Numbered from the stretch's first letter, positions 26,124 through 34,716 are shown. The stretch is 64,000 bases of DNA from Herbaspirillum robiniae (GCF_002213415.1 NZ_NJGU01000008.1:124001-188000); one strand, 5' to 3'. Notes: generated by a model from the sequence alone, not told the origin. Numbers and translations are program-made.

Positions 26124-28156
26124 AAAAGGGCGAAAAACTCCACTGTCCAGAGGGCTTCCAACAGTTGTCGCCCCATGAACACGTCTACTTTCTCCATCGC
26201 GATGATCAAAGAGTACTCCTAGTACGCTTTCGGAAATCGGCAAATGAGAACCGGGCCGATGTCCTACGAATCGAAAATGATGACTTCGATCTAGGCATAC
26301 GCACCAGCAAAATCATCTCCGTCGATAAGCAACTCTTCGTACCACCGTGGATGGAGACACTAGCTGAATCTGGGATTGACCTAAGCAATATTGATTCACA
26401 ACGCCCTAACGCCAAACGAACTCACCGAGACAGGGTCAATAAAACACTATCCGTGATTCAGCCGATCATTAAAGAGAAAGATAGCCTTTATGCAACGCAG
26501 AATTTCACAAAGGCCCTGAGCGCGCTCTCAAAGACGGCCGCAAGCACCGCAAACAGCGTCCGTGTCCGACTATGGTTCTTGTGCTTCGAGCTCTTTGGAG
26601 ATATCAACTTCGCCCTTTTTCCAGCTTTTCAAAATTGTGGGAAAACGACCCAATCAGAGATCGAAAAAAAACGTCAAGTTGAAGGCAGTCCGCTCAATAA
26701 GTTAGGGGCTCCGTCGAAACTCAAAGGAAAGTCACATGGTTTCCCGATGACAGACGACCTAAGGGAGAAATGCCTGCAGGCGTTCCGAGCGCACAACCAA
26801 GTTGGAAGAAGCATGTCCGAATGCTACCGTGTGAGCCTGACCGCGGCATTCAATGTAAAGATCGTCAAAAATGAAAATGGGCTCTACGATTTTGTGCCAG
26901 AAAGTTCAGATCCGTATCCGTCCTTACGTCAGTACAAATACGCTATCTATAAGGCCTTACCTCGCAAGCGTGTTGAACAGAGCATTTACGGATCAAAGGA
27001 AATTCGTCTTAGCAGACGCTCTTCGCTAGGCCGATCGTACGGAAATCTTCGTAACATATATGAGCGTGTCGAGGCCGACGGCGTGTATACCAAAACGCGC
27101 CCCCGTGGCGTGCTAGGTGACTACGCCATGCCGCATATTTGCAAGATCGCCGGCGTAGACGGACTAAGCGGTGCAACTATCGGGATAGGTTTCTCCTTTG
27201 AAAAAGAAAAGGGCTTTGCCTACAGCTCGATGCTCTTCTGTGCTGCAATCGACAAGGTTCGATTTTGCGAACTTTTCGGACTAGAAATCTCCCCCGAAGA
27301 GTGGCCATGTATAGGCATACCGAGATTCATGCTCGTTGACCGAGGGCCTGGTAGCGGTAAAGAATTCCAGCAAATAGCAGAGGAGATATTTTCCAGTTCT
27401 GGAATTACTCCAGCTGGAGAACCCAGGAGCAAGCCTAACGTCGAGGGCTCCCACCCCCGCCATCGAAAGTACAATCAGTCGCCTGGATATGAAGTCAGTG
27501 ACATGAATGTCATCCAGATGATCAGAAGTCTAATTCTTGAAACAATCCGCGATAACGATACATCGTCGGCAGAGCTACGCCTTACACCTAAAGAGACGAT
27601 GGCCGGTGTGAAACCGACACCACTAGGTATATGGCAACATTACGATGCAATAGGAAGATCAGACGCAGTTCAGATGCCCTTTGAGACTGCGGTTAGAAGA
27701 TTCCTGCAGCCGCTGGAGGCTGTCATAGGAATCGATGGAATTTACTGGAACGACTATCGTTTCTACTCGAGTGCTCTCTTGGATTGCCCCACCTACGAAC
27801 GGCATGCAACAGCGAGAACACGGGCCAAGATCGAAGGCTATTACCTTTCCACATGTGTCCGATATATTTGGATCGAAATTGACAACCGACTTCTCCAGCT
27901 TGCCGCCATGCTTCCGCACTTGGATGATCAGGAGCAACGCTACGTCTCAGCGGAGGAAGCGAACCACTATCATCTTCAGCGGATGCATCAAGCTCTTGCC
28001 CTACGCCACCATCAAGCGGCAGCAAGGACATACTATGACCAGAAAGCAAAGCAACAAATCGGCAAGTCGTACTTACGATCACAGCGAAGATCTGGCCGGC
28101 CGAAGCTCACCAGAGACGCAATACGTGAGATTCGCGTTCTGAGAAAAATCCTCTAA
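26120..28156 (+). CDS. tnsB: TnsB DDE transposase
   Basis: This 678-residue protein has an RNase-H-like catalytic core with Asp320 (VEADGVYTK), Asp407 (FMLVDRGPG) and Glu442 (KPNVEGSHPRHR), the last two exactly 35 residues apart as in D,D(35)E transposases. N-terminal HTH-like regions (about 200-300) would bind the end boxes. The C-terminal tail is basic (KSYLRSQRRSGRPKL). It recognises the ends, cuts the 3' strands and joins them to target DNA. It is coupled to tnsA through an ATGA overlap. No residue of the triad is missing, so the enzyme appears active. Confidence 0.95.
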   Translation: MKKGEKLHCPEGFQQLSPHEHVYFLHRDDQRVLLVRFRKSANENRADVLRIENDDFDLGIRTSKIISVDKQLFVPPWMETLAESGIDLSNIDSQRPNAKRTHRDRVNKTLSVIQPIIKEKDSLYATQNFTKALSALSKTAASTANSVRVRLWFLCFELFGDINFALFPAFQNCGKTTQSEIEKKRQVEGSPLNKLGAPSKLKGKSHGFPMTDDLREKCLQAFRAHNQVGRSMSECYRVSLTAAFNVKIVKNENGLYDFVPESSDPYPSLRQYKYAIYKALPRKRVEQSIYGSKEIRLSRRSSLGRSYGNLRNIYERVEADGVYTKTRPRGVLGDYAMPHICKIAGVDGLSGATIGIGFSFEKEKGFAYSSMLFCAAIDKVRFCELFGLEISPEEWPCIGIPRFMLVDRGPGSGKEFQQIAEEIFSSSGITPAGEPRSKPNVEGSHPRHRKYNQSPGYEVSDMNVIQMIRSLILETIRDNDTSSAELRLTPKETMAGVKPTPLGIWQHYDAIGRSDAVQMPFETAVRRFLQPLEAVIGIDGIYWNDYRFYSSALLDCPTYERHATARTRAKIEGYYLSTCVRYIWIEIDNRLLQLAAMLPHLDDQEQRYVSAEEANHYHLQRMHQALALRHHQAAARTYYDQKAKQQIGKSYLRSQRRSGRPKLTRDAIREIRVLRKIL

Positions 28157-28160
28157 ACCC

Positions 28161-29498
28161 ATGGACCTTCAATCTGAAATGGAGTCGAACCCATGGCTCC
28201 ATCCGTATATTCCGCTCTTGGACGATGCAGAGATTGTGCGCCGCGCTCAGCGCGAACCTGCCCCGTTCAATGGCCCGCTCTCCTTGGGAATTGGCCCCAC
28301 TCTTCTTCGCAACAAATTGGAAGAGATTTTCGTCTGCACTCCGTCAGCGACGAAGATCCTGAGGCACTTGCTAGGCATCAGTATGGGCCACCTCCTAGAG
28401 AGCTACCCATCTCCTCAGGAATTTGTTCAGAGACTCTACAAAAAGGAGCATGGGTTCAAAGCGCTCCCAAATGGACAGAGAAAGATGACTCTTATAACGG
28501 GCTTGAGCGGGACTGGAAAAAGCCAGGTGATGCAAGCGCTATCACGTATCACTCCATCTTCTTGCACCATCAGCGGCATTCCTTATCACGCCGATGTTGA
28601 AAATGAACCTCTGTGGATGAGGGAAGTTTCCGCACACGAATCACTTAAATCGCTACTTACTTCATTTGTTCGAGTAAATGCTCCGAAAGCGTACGAACAG
28701 TCAGCCTCTGTTATCGCATACAAGAAAGGTGTCGGCCGCATTGCCGTCGATGAAGTCCAGTTTCAAACAATGTCGGCATCAGCCATTACGACAACCACGA
28801 ATACACTAAAAAAACTGTCTGACATCGGCCCGCCTCTAGTCGCATGCTGCAACTACAGCCTCGTCCACAAAATTCGCAATAGAGCACCACATGAGGTACG
28901 AAATAGAGTTCTAGCCGACGCGCACGTGCTTCTCCCTGATACTCCGGACAGCAGCGAATGGAGAATCTTTATTGAAACCATCGTACGTGTCGCCGGATCT
29001 TGGCTGGATATTTCTCTAGAAAAGGATCTGGACAGCCTCTACGCATACTCGCACGGAATAAAGAAGAACGTTGTTGACCTCGTGTGCTATGCCTTTCAAC
29101 AGATGCTGGAGGACGGTAAGGAATCAATCCAAATCGAAGGAATTCGGCGAGCCTACATATCAGTCCGTTATGAAGCCCAACGATCAGATATCAACGCACT
29201 ATCCAAGATCGCATCTGGAGTAAAGCAAACGCGACCAGACACCTCACTGGTCTGTCCGTTTGAGCTTAGTGAAAACTACACATCCAGTGTCAAGAATTTC
29301 TGGGAGGGCTTATATAAGGGCCAAGCCATGGCAGCGGTGCACAAGTCAGCTGCACCAATACAACCGCCTCCGCAGATGCCTACCTCAACTCAGAAACCTG
29401 TAGCTCAGCCGAAGGTTCGGAAAAAGCGTAGTAACGCGAAAGAATTAATGGAGAGTTCTATGCGCTTCGCAGCCAACCTGGCACAACCAAGCCGATAG
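28161..29498 (+). CDS. tnsC: TnsC AAA+ ATPase, transposition regulator
   Basis: The 445-residue protein has a Walker A motif GLSGTGKS at 114-121 and a Walker B motif IAVDE at 194-198, then a sensor-like region (VACCNYSLVHKIRNR) near 228-242. It starts 4 bp after the tnsB stop. TnsC links target-bound TniQ/TnsD to the TnsAB transposase and gives target immunity. The C-terminal part after about 390 is proline-rich then basic. A short open frame shifted by one base continues past its stop (to 29689), so a lost C-terminal extension is possible. Confidence 0.93.
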   Translation: MDLQSEMESNPWLHPYIPLLDDAEIVRRAQREPAPFNGPLSLGIGPTLLRNKLEEIFVCTPSATKILRHLLGISMGHLLESYPSPQEFVQRLYKKEHGFKALPNGQRKMTLITGLSGTGKSQVMQALSRITPSSCTISGIPYHADVENEPLWMREVSAHESLKSLLTSFVRVNAPKAYEQSASVIAYKKGVGRIAVDEVQFQTMSASAITTTTNTLKKLSDIGPPLVACCNYSLVHKIRNRAPHEVRNRVLADAHVLLPDTPDSSEWRIFIETIVRVAGSWLDISLEKDLDSLYAYSHGIKKNVVDLVCYAFQQMLEDGKESIQIEGIRRAYISVRYEAQRSDINALSKIASGVKQTRPDTSLVCPFELSENYTSSVKNFWEGLYKGQAMAAVHKSAAPIQPPPQMPTSTQKPVAQPKVRKKRSNAKELMESSMRFAANLAQPSR

Positions 29499-29518
29499 AT
29501 GACAAACCGTTCGTTCAA

Positions 29519-29689
29519 ATGCGGAATTTCATTTCCGCAATCGATCAACAGCAACTTGTCATTCGCCGTCTTGCCAGATCGTTGGCACAAACGAAGAAAA
29601 ACAATCGAGCAGTCGTGATACCTTTATTTCATCTACGAAGAGATGAAATCCGTCGCAGATGGGAGCCGCATGGACTTATGGCGCCTTAA
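29519..29689 (+). CDS. Doubtful small ORF after tnsC (56 aa)
   Basis: An ATG at 29519 opens 56 codons (MRNFISAIDQQQLVIRRLAR..., ending RRRWEPHGLMAP). The peptide is basic and coding-like, and the frame is already open within the end of tnsC, so it could be a frameshifted tnsC tail. Against it, there is no ribosome-binding site, and the DNA holds two perfect hairpins: TGCGGAA/TTCCGCA (29520-29539) and ATTTCATCT/AGATGAAAT (29626-29649). The hairpins may instead be tnsABC terminators. No family recognised. Confidence 0.3.
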   Translation: MRNFISAIDQQQLVIRRLARSLAQTKKNNRAVVIPLFHLRRDEIRRRWEPHGLMAP

Positions 29690-29765
29690 GCGAAACCCTG
29701 TACTAATCCCAGCACGTAGGCATCTAACTTGACCTAAATTGGAGTGCCCATGTTTAAAACACGGA

Positions 29766-30056
29766 ATGCGCACTATCCATCCTGGCGAGGTCTTGGTTGA
29801 AGACTATATTGAACCTGCGGGAATGAGCATACGTTCCGTGGCGATGGCGCTGTCTATACCGTATGCACGATTGAATGCCATTGCCAAAGGAAAACGGCCA
29901 ATGGATGCAGACCTGGCGTTGCGCCTGGAACGATACTTCGGAAGCGAGGCACTTGGCTGGCTGAATCTTCAGACTGCCTACGACCTTCGGATTGCTGGGG
30001 ATTCGGCTGGCAATGCCATTGCTAAGGCAATTACACCGTTGAGATTGCCAACTTAG
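29766..30056 (+). CDS. HigA-family antitoxin-like protein, no toxin partner
   Basis: The 96-residue frame begins MRTIHPGEVLVEDYIEPAG, the H-P-G-E signature of HigA-type XRE antitoxins, followed by SIRSVAMALSIPYARLNAIAKGKRPMDADLALRLERYFG and LNLQTAYDL. No HigB-type toxin lies on either side. The best ribosome-binding site (GGAG near 29743) fits an ATG at 29751 that is in another frame and ends after 16 codons. So either the real start is a leader, or a one-base change has separated the start from the gene. It may be a relic, or an antitoxin acting elsewhere (for example against addictive plasmids). Border between element and chromosome is near here. Confidence 0.7.
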   Translation: MRTIHPGEVLVEDYIEPAGMSIRSVAMALSIPYARLNAIAKGKRPMDADLALRLERYFGSEALGWLNLQTAYDLRIAGDSAGNAIAKAITPLRLPT

Positions 30057-30150
30057 AACGCAATATGCCGTTCTCTGCTGTCGCATTGAGATCCGACCTA
30101 CGTGCCTTATCGCTTCTGACTGTTTTTAACGAAAGCAGGAAGTCCGCACT

Positions 30151-30168
30151 CGGCCAGAAGCCGACATT
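30151..30168 (+). repeat. Dispersed CGGCCAGAAG repeat, copy 1
   Basis: CGGCCAGAAGCCGACATT lies in the 136-bp gap between the HigA-like gene and the minus-strand hypothetical gene. Three similar copies are in this window at 34473, 54640 and 61616, all on the plus strand. Function is unknown; it may be a remnant of an old mobile repeat. Confidence 0.5.
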
Positions 30169-30192
30169 GCATTCCCTGATTTGCGCTTGCGT

Positions 30193-30429
30193 CTAACTAG
30201 GGAGATTTTCAGTATTGAGCTGTGCAACCAGCGCTTCACAGTGTTCGATTCCCTGCGCGAGAGCTCGGGAATCTGAAGCATAAAAGCCTCGTACTGGCAT
30301 CCAATTACTCATTGGGTGACTGCCCATCAAGATTTGTACCGCATCTACACTCCAACCTTCTTCATGCTCGCTGTATTTGAGGCGATAGAGGTATAGACCG
30401 GCATGTGCCTTGTATTCGTAGATAGACAT
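30193..30429 (-). CDS. Hypothetical small protein (78 aa)
   Basis: The ATG at 30429 follows GGAGGTCGG, a very strong ribosome-binding site, which favours it over an in-frame start 20 codons upstream. The product MSIYEYKAHAGLYLYRLKY...LNTENLPS is acidic and soluble with no signal peptide. No domain is recognised. It lies 56 bp downstream of ligD on the same strand, so it could be the third gene of the ku-ligD transcript; a role in DNA repair is not shown. GC content is intermediate. Confidence 0.6.
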   Translation of the reverse strand: MSIYEYKAHAGLYLYRLKYSEHEEGWSVDAVQILMGSHPMSNWMPVRGFYASDSRALAQGIEHCEALVAQLNTENLPS

Positions 30430-30485
30430 CCGACCTCCTAATGTTGAGAATAACACGAAGAGCCAAGTAGAGTTTTCTCCCTGCT

Positions 30486-33107
30486 TCATCGCAGATGGCC
30501 TGGGTCGCCTATCGCATCCAGCATCGCTTTAGTCAACCGCTGGCGCGGCGTTGCAATGTCTTTCCATGGATCGATTTGCGGCAGCTTCTGCACGCGGTCG
30601 GCCATATTGGCGACACGGAAACTGTCAGGCTTGACGCCGCCTTCCAGCTCTTCCCAGGTGATGGGCACCGATACCGGCGCGCCATCGCGCGAGCGCACCG
30701 AATAAGCGACCACCGTAGTCGAGCCAGGCGCATTGCGCAGGTAATCGACGAAGATCTTGCCGCTGCGCGCAGCCTTGCTCATGCGCGCGATGAATCGATC
30801 CGGGATATGCCGCGCCAGATGCGCAGCCACGCGATGCGCCCAATCCTTGACGATCTCCCAGTCGTGCTCGGGCCGGATCGGCACCAGCAGATGTAAACCC
30901 TTGCCGCCAGAAGTTTTGAGGAAGCATTCCAACCCTATCTCCTGCAACAGTCCACGCAGCAGTTGGGCTCCCTCCATCACCGTCGGCCACGGCACATCCG
31001 GTGCCGGGTCGAGATCGAACACGATGCGGTCTGGCTGCATCAGTGCGCGAGCACTTGAGCCCCATGCGTGCAGCTCCAGCACGCCCATCTGCGCCGTCGC
31101 CACCAGCCCCGCCACATCGTTGACCATCATGTACTGTGCCGTGCCATCGCCTTCTGGCACCTCGATCGGCTCGATGGCGTCCGGCATGCCCTGGCCGGCA
31201 TGTTTCTGGAAGAAGCACTTGCCGGCGTGGCCGGCCGGGCAGCGCACCAGCGACAGCGGACGTTGCTTCAGTTCCGGCAAGATCCACTGGGCCACGCTCT
31301 GGTAGTAACGCACCAGCTCCAGCTTGGTCAGGCCGGTGTCGGGAAACAGGATCTTGCCTGGATGCGTGAGCCTGACGCCTTCCACTGTCACCGGCGATGA
31401 TTGATCGACGTTGTTGCGGCGGCCGGCTTGCCTGCGGGGCGACGGCATTTGCTCGGCTGAGTCTTCTTCTTTCACAGGCGGGGCACCGCGCTGCTCCGCC
31501 TCCCGCACGATGTCGCGCGGTTTCTTGTCCTCGCGCAACGCCACAAACGCACCATGACGAACGATCCCTGCCTTGGTCCACTGCGCGAACTTGACTTCAG
31601 CCACTAGCCTGGGCGCGATCCAATGCACACCGCGGCGCTGCTGGCCAGTGGGTGGATTGACAAAGGCTGGCTCGTCTTGCTCCAGCGCCCGGAATGTCTT
31701 CAACAGCGAGCCCAGCAGACGCTCGTCGAATCCGGTGCCGACGCGTCCCGCATACTGCAACCCACCCTGCGCGTCATACACGCCGACCAGAATCGCGCCA
31801 AAGCCGCTGCGCTGCCCAGCCGGATCGGTATAACCGCAAATCACAAACTCCTGGCGCCGTTCGCACTTGATCTTGAGCCAGTTACGGTCGCGCCGCCCGC
31901 TATAGGGGGCATCGACGCGCTTGGCAATAATACCTTCCATGCCGTGTTGACAAGCGTGACTGAATACGTCGCGGGCATAACCGACAATGTGCTCGCTGTA
32001 CAGCAGCAAACCGTCTTCATCGGCGCCGGGGATCAGCTCACGCAGCAGCTGCTTGCGATGGATCAGCGGGAGCTCACGCAAGTCGTGGCCGTTCAGATAC
32101 AGCAGGTCAAAGGCATATAACGCCAGACGCACACCACCGGCCTGCTGCCGTTCACCGTTGGTGTAGTTCTGCAACGCCTCGAAGCTGATGCCGCCTTGCT
32201 CTTCCAGCGCCACCACCTCGCCGTCTATCCAGGCGTCGTCTACCGGCAGTTTTTCCAGCGCACGCACCAACACCGGCCAGCGTGCGCTCCAGTCCAGACC
32301 TTCACGGGTATGGATCTTCGCCTTTCCCTGCCTGATGCGGCACAGGCCACGGTAGCCGTCGAACTTCATTTCCGAGAGCCACTCGTCACCGTCCGGCGCC
32401 TGCTCCACCAGCGTGGCCAACTCAGCATCGATACGGGCTGGCATGCGTGAAGGCTTTAGTTCGGCCACCTGAATGTTCCCGGTCTTGGCCTTGGCGGGCT
32501 TGCGTACTGCCTTTTTCGGTGGCTTATCACGCTGGTCGGCCACGCTTTCCGGCCTTAGCTCGGTGACGACAGCATCCTTGCCATGTGCGGCCGCCTCGTC
32601 CTCTTCCTTGATCAATAGCCAGTTTTCCTTACCATGCTCGTCCGCCTTGCCCATGCGCACCAAGGCCCAGCGCCCCTCCAGCTTCTCGCCACGCAACTCG
32701 AAGGACAGATGTCCTTTTTTCAGGCCGGATTGAGGGTCGCCATGCGGCTCCCACTCCCCGCGATCCCACAGCACCACGTGACCTGCGCCGTATTGATGTT
32801 CGGGAATATCGCCCTCGAAGGTGCCGTAATCCAGCGGATGGTCTTCCACCCGCACGGCAAGGCGTTTGTCATGCGGATCCAGACTCGGCCCCTTGGGAAC
32901 CGCCCAGCTTTTAAGCACGCCGTCCAGCTCCAGACGGAAGTCGTAATGCAGGCGGCGCGCATGATGGCGCTGAATGAAGAATTGCAGCGTCTCCGACTGC
33001 ACATGCTTGCCGGCCTTGCCCTGCTTGCGCTTGGGAGCACCGGAAGGCTCAGGCGTGACACTGAAATTCCGCTTGGCGCGGTAACGGTCAAGGTGTCCGG
33101 CGCTCAT
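30486..33107 (-). CDS. ligD: ATP-dependent DNA ligase D (NHEJ)
   Basis: The 873-residue protein has three modules in the Pseudomonas-type order. The 3'-phosphoesterase is at about 35-190 (QRHHARRLHYDFRLELDG and EGDIPEHQYGAGH). The ligase is at about 215-535, with the adenylated Lys248 in EMKFDGYRGL and GEVVAL at 297. The primase-polymerase is at about 575-873, with Asp698 and Asp700 in VFDLDPAPD. It processes and joins double-strand break ends with Ku. Start overlaps the ku stop by 4 bp, so the pair is coupled. Its GC content is higher than the transposon's, which suggests it belongs to the chromosome and not to the cargo. Confidence 0.96.
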   Translation of the reverse strand: MSAGHLDRYRAKRNFSVTPEPSGAPKRKQGKAGKHVQSETLQFFIQRHHARRLHYDFRLELDGVLKSWAVPKGPSLDPHDKRLAVRVEDHPLDYGTFEGDIPEHQYGAGHVVLWDRGEWEPHGDPQSGLKKGHLSFELRGEKLEGRWALVRMGKADEHGKENWLLIKEEDEAAAHGKDAVVTELRPESVADQRDKPPKKAVRKPAKAKTGNIQVAELKPSRMPARIDAELATLVEQAPDGDEWLSEMKFDGYRGLCRIRQGKAKIHTREGLDWSARWPVLVRALEKLPVDDAWIDGEVVALEEQGGISFEALQNYTNGERQQAGGVRLALYAFDLLYLNGHDLRELPLIHRKQLLRELIPGADEDGLLLYSEHIVGYARDVFSHACQHGMEGIIAKRVDAPYSGRRDRNWLKIKCERRQEFVICGYTDPAGQRSGFGAILVGVYDAQGGLQYAGRVGTGFDERLLGSLLKTFRALEQDEPAFVNPPTGQQRRGVHWIAPRLVAEVKFAQWTKAGIVRHGAFVALREDKKPRDIVREAEQRGAPPVKEEDSAEQMPSPRRQAGRRNNVDQSSPVTVEGVRLTHPGKILFPDTGLTKLELVRYYQSVAQWILPELKQRPLSLVRCPAGHAGKCFFQKHAGQGMPDAIEPIEVPEGDGTAQYMMVNDVAGLVATAQMGVLELHAWGSSARALMQPDRIVFDLDPAPDVPWPTVMEGAQLLRGLLQEIGLECFLKTSGGKGLHLLVPIRPEHDWEIVKDWAHRVAAHLARHIPDRFIARMSKAARSGKIFVDYLRNAPGSTTVVAYSVRSRDGAPVSVPITWEELEGGVKPDSFRVANMADRVQKLPQIDPWKDIATPRQRLTKAMLDAIGDPGHLR

Positions 33108-34120
33108 GCCTGGGCTCTCTTCGCATTGCTGCGACCAGCCCCAGCGCGTGCTGCGATGGCTGATTTCCCGGCCTTCGGCTTGGCCTTGACTGCGGCAGCC
33201 TTCTTCGTCGTCGGTTTGCGCGCTGGTAGCTTGTGAACGCTCGCGCCTTTTGCCGCACGGGGCTTGGCTGCTTCCTCTATTTGTCCGGTGTCGGTCTTAT
33301 GCGATGATTTTGCCGCCTTACCGCGTCCTTCCAGGCTGCTCTTCAACAAGGCCATCAGATCCACTACCTTGCCGCTGCCGACGGGCGCTGCCTGACGATC
33401 GTCAGGTTCTGCCACCTCATGCGTCTGGCGACTTTTTATCTTCTTGTTGATCAGCGCAAGCACGTCGTCGCGGTAAGTGTCGCGAAATTGCTCGGGCGCC
33501 CAGTCGGCCGACATGTGTTCGACCAGCGCGCGTGCCATTTCCACCTCCTGTTTGGAGACACCGGATTTCTTCGCCGTGCGCGACGGCACCGCGATGTCAC
33601 CCGGCGCGCGCAGTTCGGTCGGGTAGCGCAAGGTGATCAGGTTCAGCATCTCGCCCTGCGGGAGCAACGCCGCCAGATGCTGGCGGGTGCGAATCACGAT
33701 CTGGGCAATGGCCATCTTGCCGCTGGACAGCAAGGTTTCGCGCAGCAAAGCGTAAGCCTTGTCGCCGCCCTTGGACGGCGCCAAGTAGTAGGGCTGCTCG
33801 TAGTACAGGATCGGCACCTGCTTTACCTCGACGAAGCTCTGGATATCGATGCTTTGGGTGGCCTCGACGTTGGCGCGGCGCAAGTCCTCGTCGGACATCA
33901 GCACGTACTTTCCCTCTTCGTACTCATAGCCCTTGATGATGTTTTCCCACGGCACCTCACGCCCGGATTTCTTGTTCACGCGCTTGTAGCCGACCGGCGC
34001 CAAGTCGCCCCTGTCGAGCAGATGAAAGTCCAACTCATCATTCTTTTCGGCGGTGAAGAGTTCGACGGGAATATTAATCAGGCCGAAGCTGATTGCTCCC
34101 TTCCACAGTGCGCGGCGCAT
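33104..34120 (-). CDS. ku: Ku DNA end-binding protein
   Basis: From the ATG at 34120 (MRRALWKGAISFGLINIPVEL, the standard Ku N-terminus) the protein has 338 residues. It contains NKKSGREVPWENIIKGYEYEEGKYVLMSDEDL near 50-82 and a central ring region to about 260. The C-terminal tail, about 80 residues, is very rich in Lys and Ala and probably binds DNA non-specifically. Ku rings thread onto broken DNA ends and recruit LigD. It is the first gene of the ku-ligD pair. A start 6 codons upstream (34138) is less likely. Confidence 0.95.
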   Translation of the reverse strand: MRRALWKGAISFGLINIPVELFTAEKNDELDFHLLDRGDLAPVGYKRVNKKSGREVPWENIIKGYEYEEGKYVLMSDEDLRRANVEATQSIDIQSFVEVKQVPILYYEQPYYLAPSKGGDKAYALLRETLLSSGKMAIAQIVIRTRQHLAALLPQGEMLNLITLRYPTELRAPGDIAVPSRTAKKSGVSKQEVEMARALVEHMSADWAPEQFRDTYRDDVLALINKKIKSRQTHEVAEPDDRQAAPVGSGKVVDLMALLKSSLEGRGKAAKSSHKTDTGQIEEAAKPRAAKGASVHKLPARKPTTKKAAAVKAKPKAGKSAIAARAGAGRSNAKRAQA

Positions 34121-34379
34121 TATGGCCTCCGTTGGCAAGTTGGCCCATTGACTTGATTTTTGATTATCGAAGCGGAGCCGGGATCGCGCAGTCGGCCTTT
34201 GGATGAAGGCGATGTAGGAATGTGGCTTTCATACGGCTCGCTCAAAATACTGGCCTCAATGCGCCGAAAGCTCGTCTTGAGACTAGGGCCCTTCTTCGAT
34301 TTTTTTAGGGCATCAGGGGCGGCACTCCTTTCCGTGCCATTGCCAGAACTTTGCATCTCTCTAGCGACGGAGAAATTTG

Positions 34380-34562
34380 ATGTGGCGCTTACAAAAGGAT
34401 GGGAGCTACGTGGGATACGTAGCTATTGAAGAACTTCCGAGCGAATTAGCAATGATCGTTAATGGCGGCTATCGGCCAGAAGTGGACTTCATGGCTACGA
34501 TAAGTTTGCTTATTTCAGCGAAAGAGCCTCTACATGGCAGGACCATCTTTTCGTCCCGGTGA
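34380..34562 (+). CDS. Doubtful small ORF (60 aa)
   Basis: An ATG at 34380 follows GGAG at 7 nt and opens 60 codons (MWRLQKDGSYVGYVAIEELP...). It lies in the gap between ku and the chemoreceptor. Codon 32 onward runs through a copy of the dispersed CGGCCAGAAG repeat (34473-34490), so at least the C-terminal half could be repeat sequence and not a real protein. No family recognised. The rest of the 34121-34379 gap shows nothing clear. Confidence 0.3.
   Translation: MWRLQKDGSYVGYVAIEELPSELAMIVNGGYRPEVDFMATISLLISAKEPLHGRTIFSSR
34473..34490 (+). repeat. Dispersed CGGCCAGAAG repeat, copy 2
   Basis: CGGCCAGAAGTGGACTTC matches the repeat at 30151, 54640 and 61616 in its first ten bases and in the GAC three bases later. 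Same strand as the other copies. Confidence 0.45.
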
Positions 34563-34668
34563 GTATCAGAAATTATCCAAGAAGCAAAAATCCATCTACT
34601 GGATAGCGATTACTTGTGTATTTTCTTTTGTTTTATCTGTCTGGTTCATGGGGCCATGGTGGCGTTAG
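34534..34668 (+). CDS. Possible small single-pass membrane protein (44 aa)
   Basis: An ATG at 34534 opens 44 codons: a basic N-terminus (GEYQKLSKKQKS), then the hydrophobic segment IYWIAITCVFSFVLSVWFMG, ending PWWR. The layout (positive inside, one helix) is that of a small membrane protein. The ribosome-binding site is weak (AAGAG), and it overlaps the preceding doubtful ORF by 29 bp in another frame. No family recognised. Confidence 0.4.
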   Translation: MAGPSFRPGEYQKLSKKQKSIYWIAITCVFSFVLSVWFMGPWWR

Positions 34669-34716
34669 CTACTGGGTATCCGCAATCGGCTAAGAACAGA
34701 CGTTGCAAATATCCCT

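Larger units (their letters stand above)
19623..30190. mobile_element. Tn7-like transposon at glmS (right end not resolved)
   Basis: The region is AT-richer than its surroundings and holds a complete transposition module: tnsA, tnsB and tnsC in one overlapping run, plus two TniQ-domain genes reading the other way and two small regulators between them. Insertion directly after glmS, box-like repeats at the left border and a TnsD with the family zinc motif support a Tn7-like element. The left border is well placed; the right border is given only as the point where GC content rises again (between about 29.7 and 30.2 kb). No cas gene, CRISPR repeat, resistance gene or toxin was recognised as cargo. 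Loss of the right end or a right end beyond the window are both possible. Confidence 0.8.

Noticed and set aside
28968-28985. ATCTTTATTGAAAC inside tnsC as an inverted end box
   Set aside because: Only the TTTATTG core resembles the left-end box; it lacks the TTACGAAC half and lies within a conserved coding region.
30165-30173. GCATT near 30169 as the right-hand target duplication
   Set aside because: It matches GCATT at 19618-19622 but is not preceded by an ACA terminus or any TnsB-like box, so chance is more likely.
19623-30190. CRISPR array or cas genes in the Tn7-like element
   Set aside because: No direct repeats of 24-40 bp with regular spacers and no Cas8/Cas5/Cas7/Cas6 or Cas12k-like protein was seen. 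The three left-end boxes are too few and too short in spacing.
30486-34120. ku-ligD as transposon cargo
   Set aside because: Composition and codon use look chromosomal, and no transposon end lies beyond the pair. It stays possible only if the element's right end is further away.
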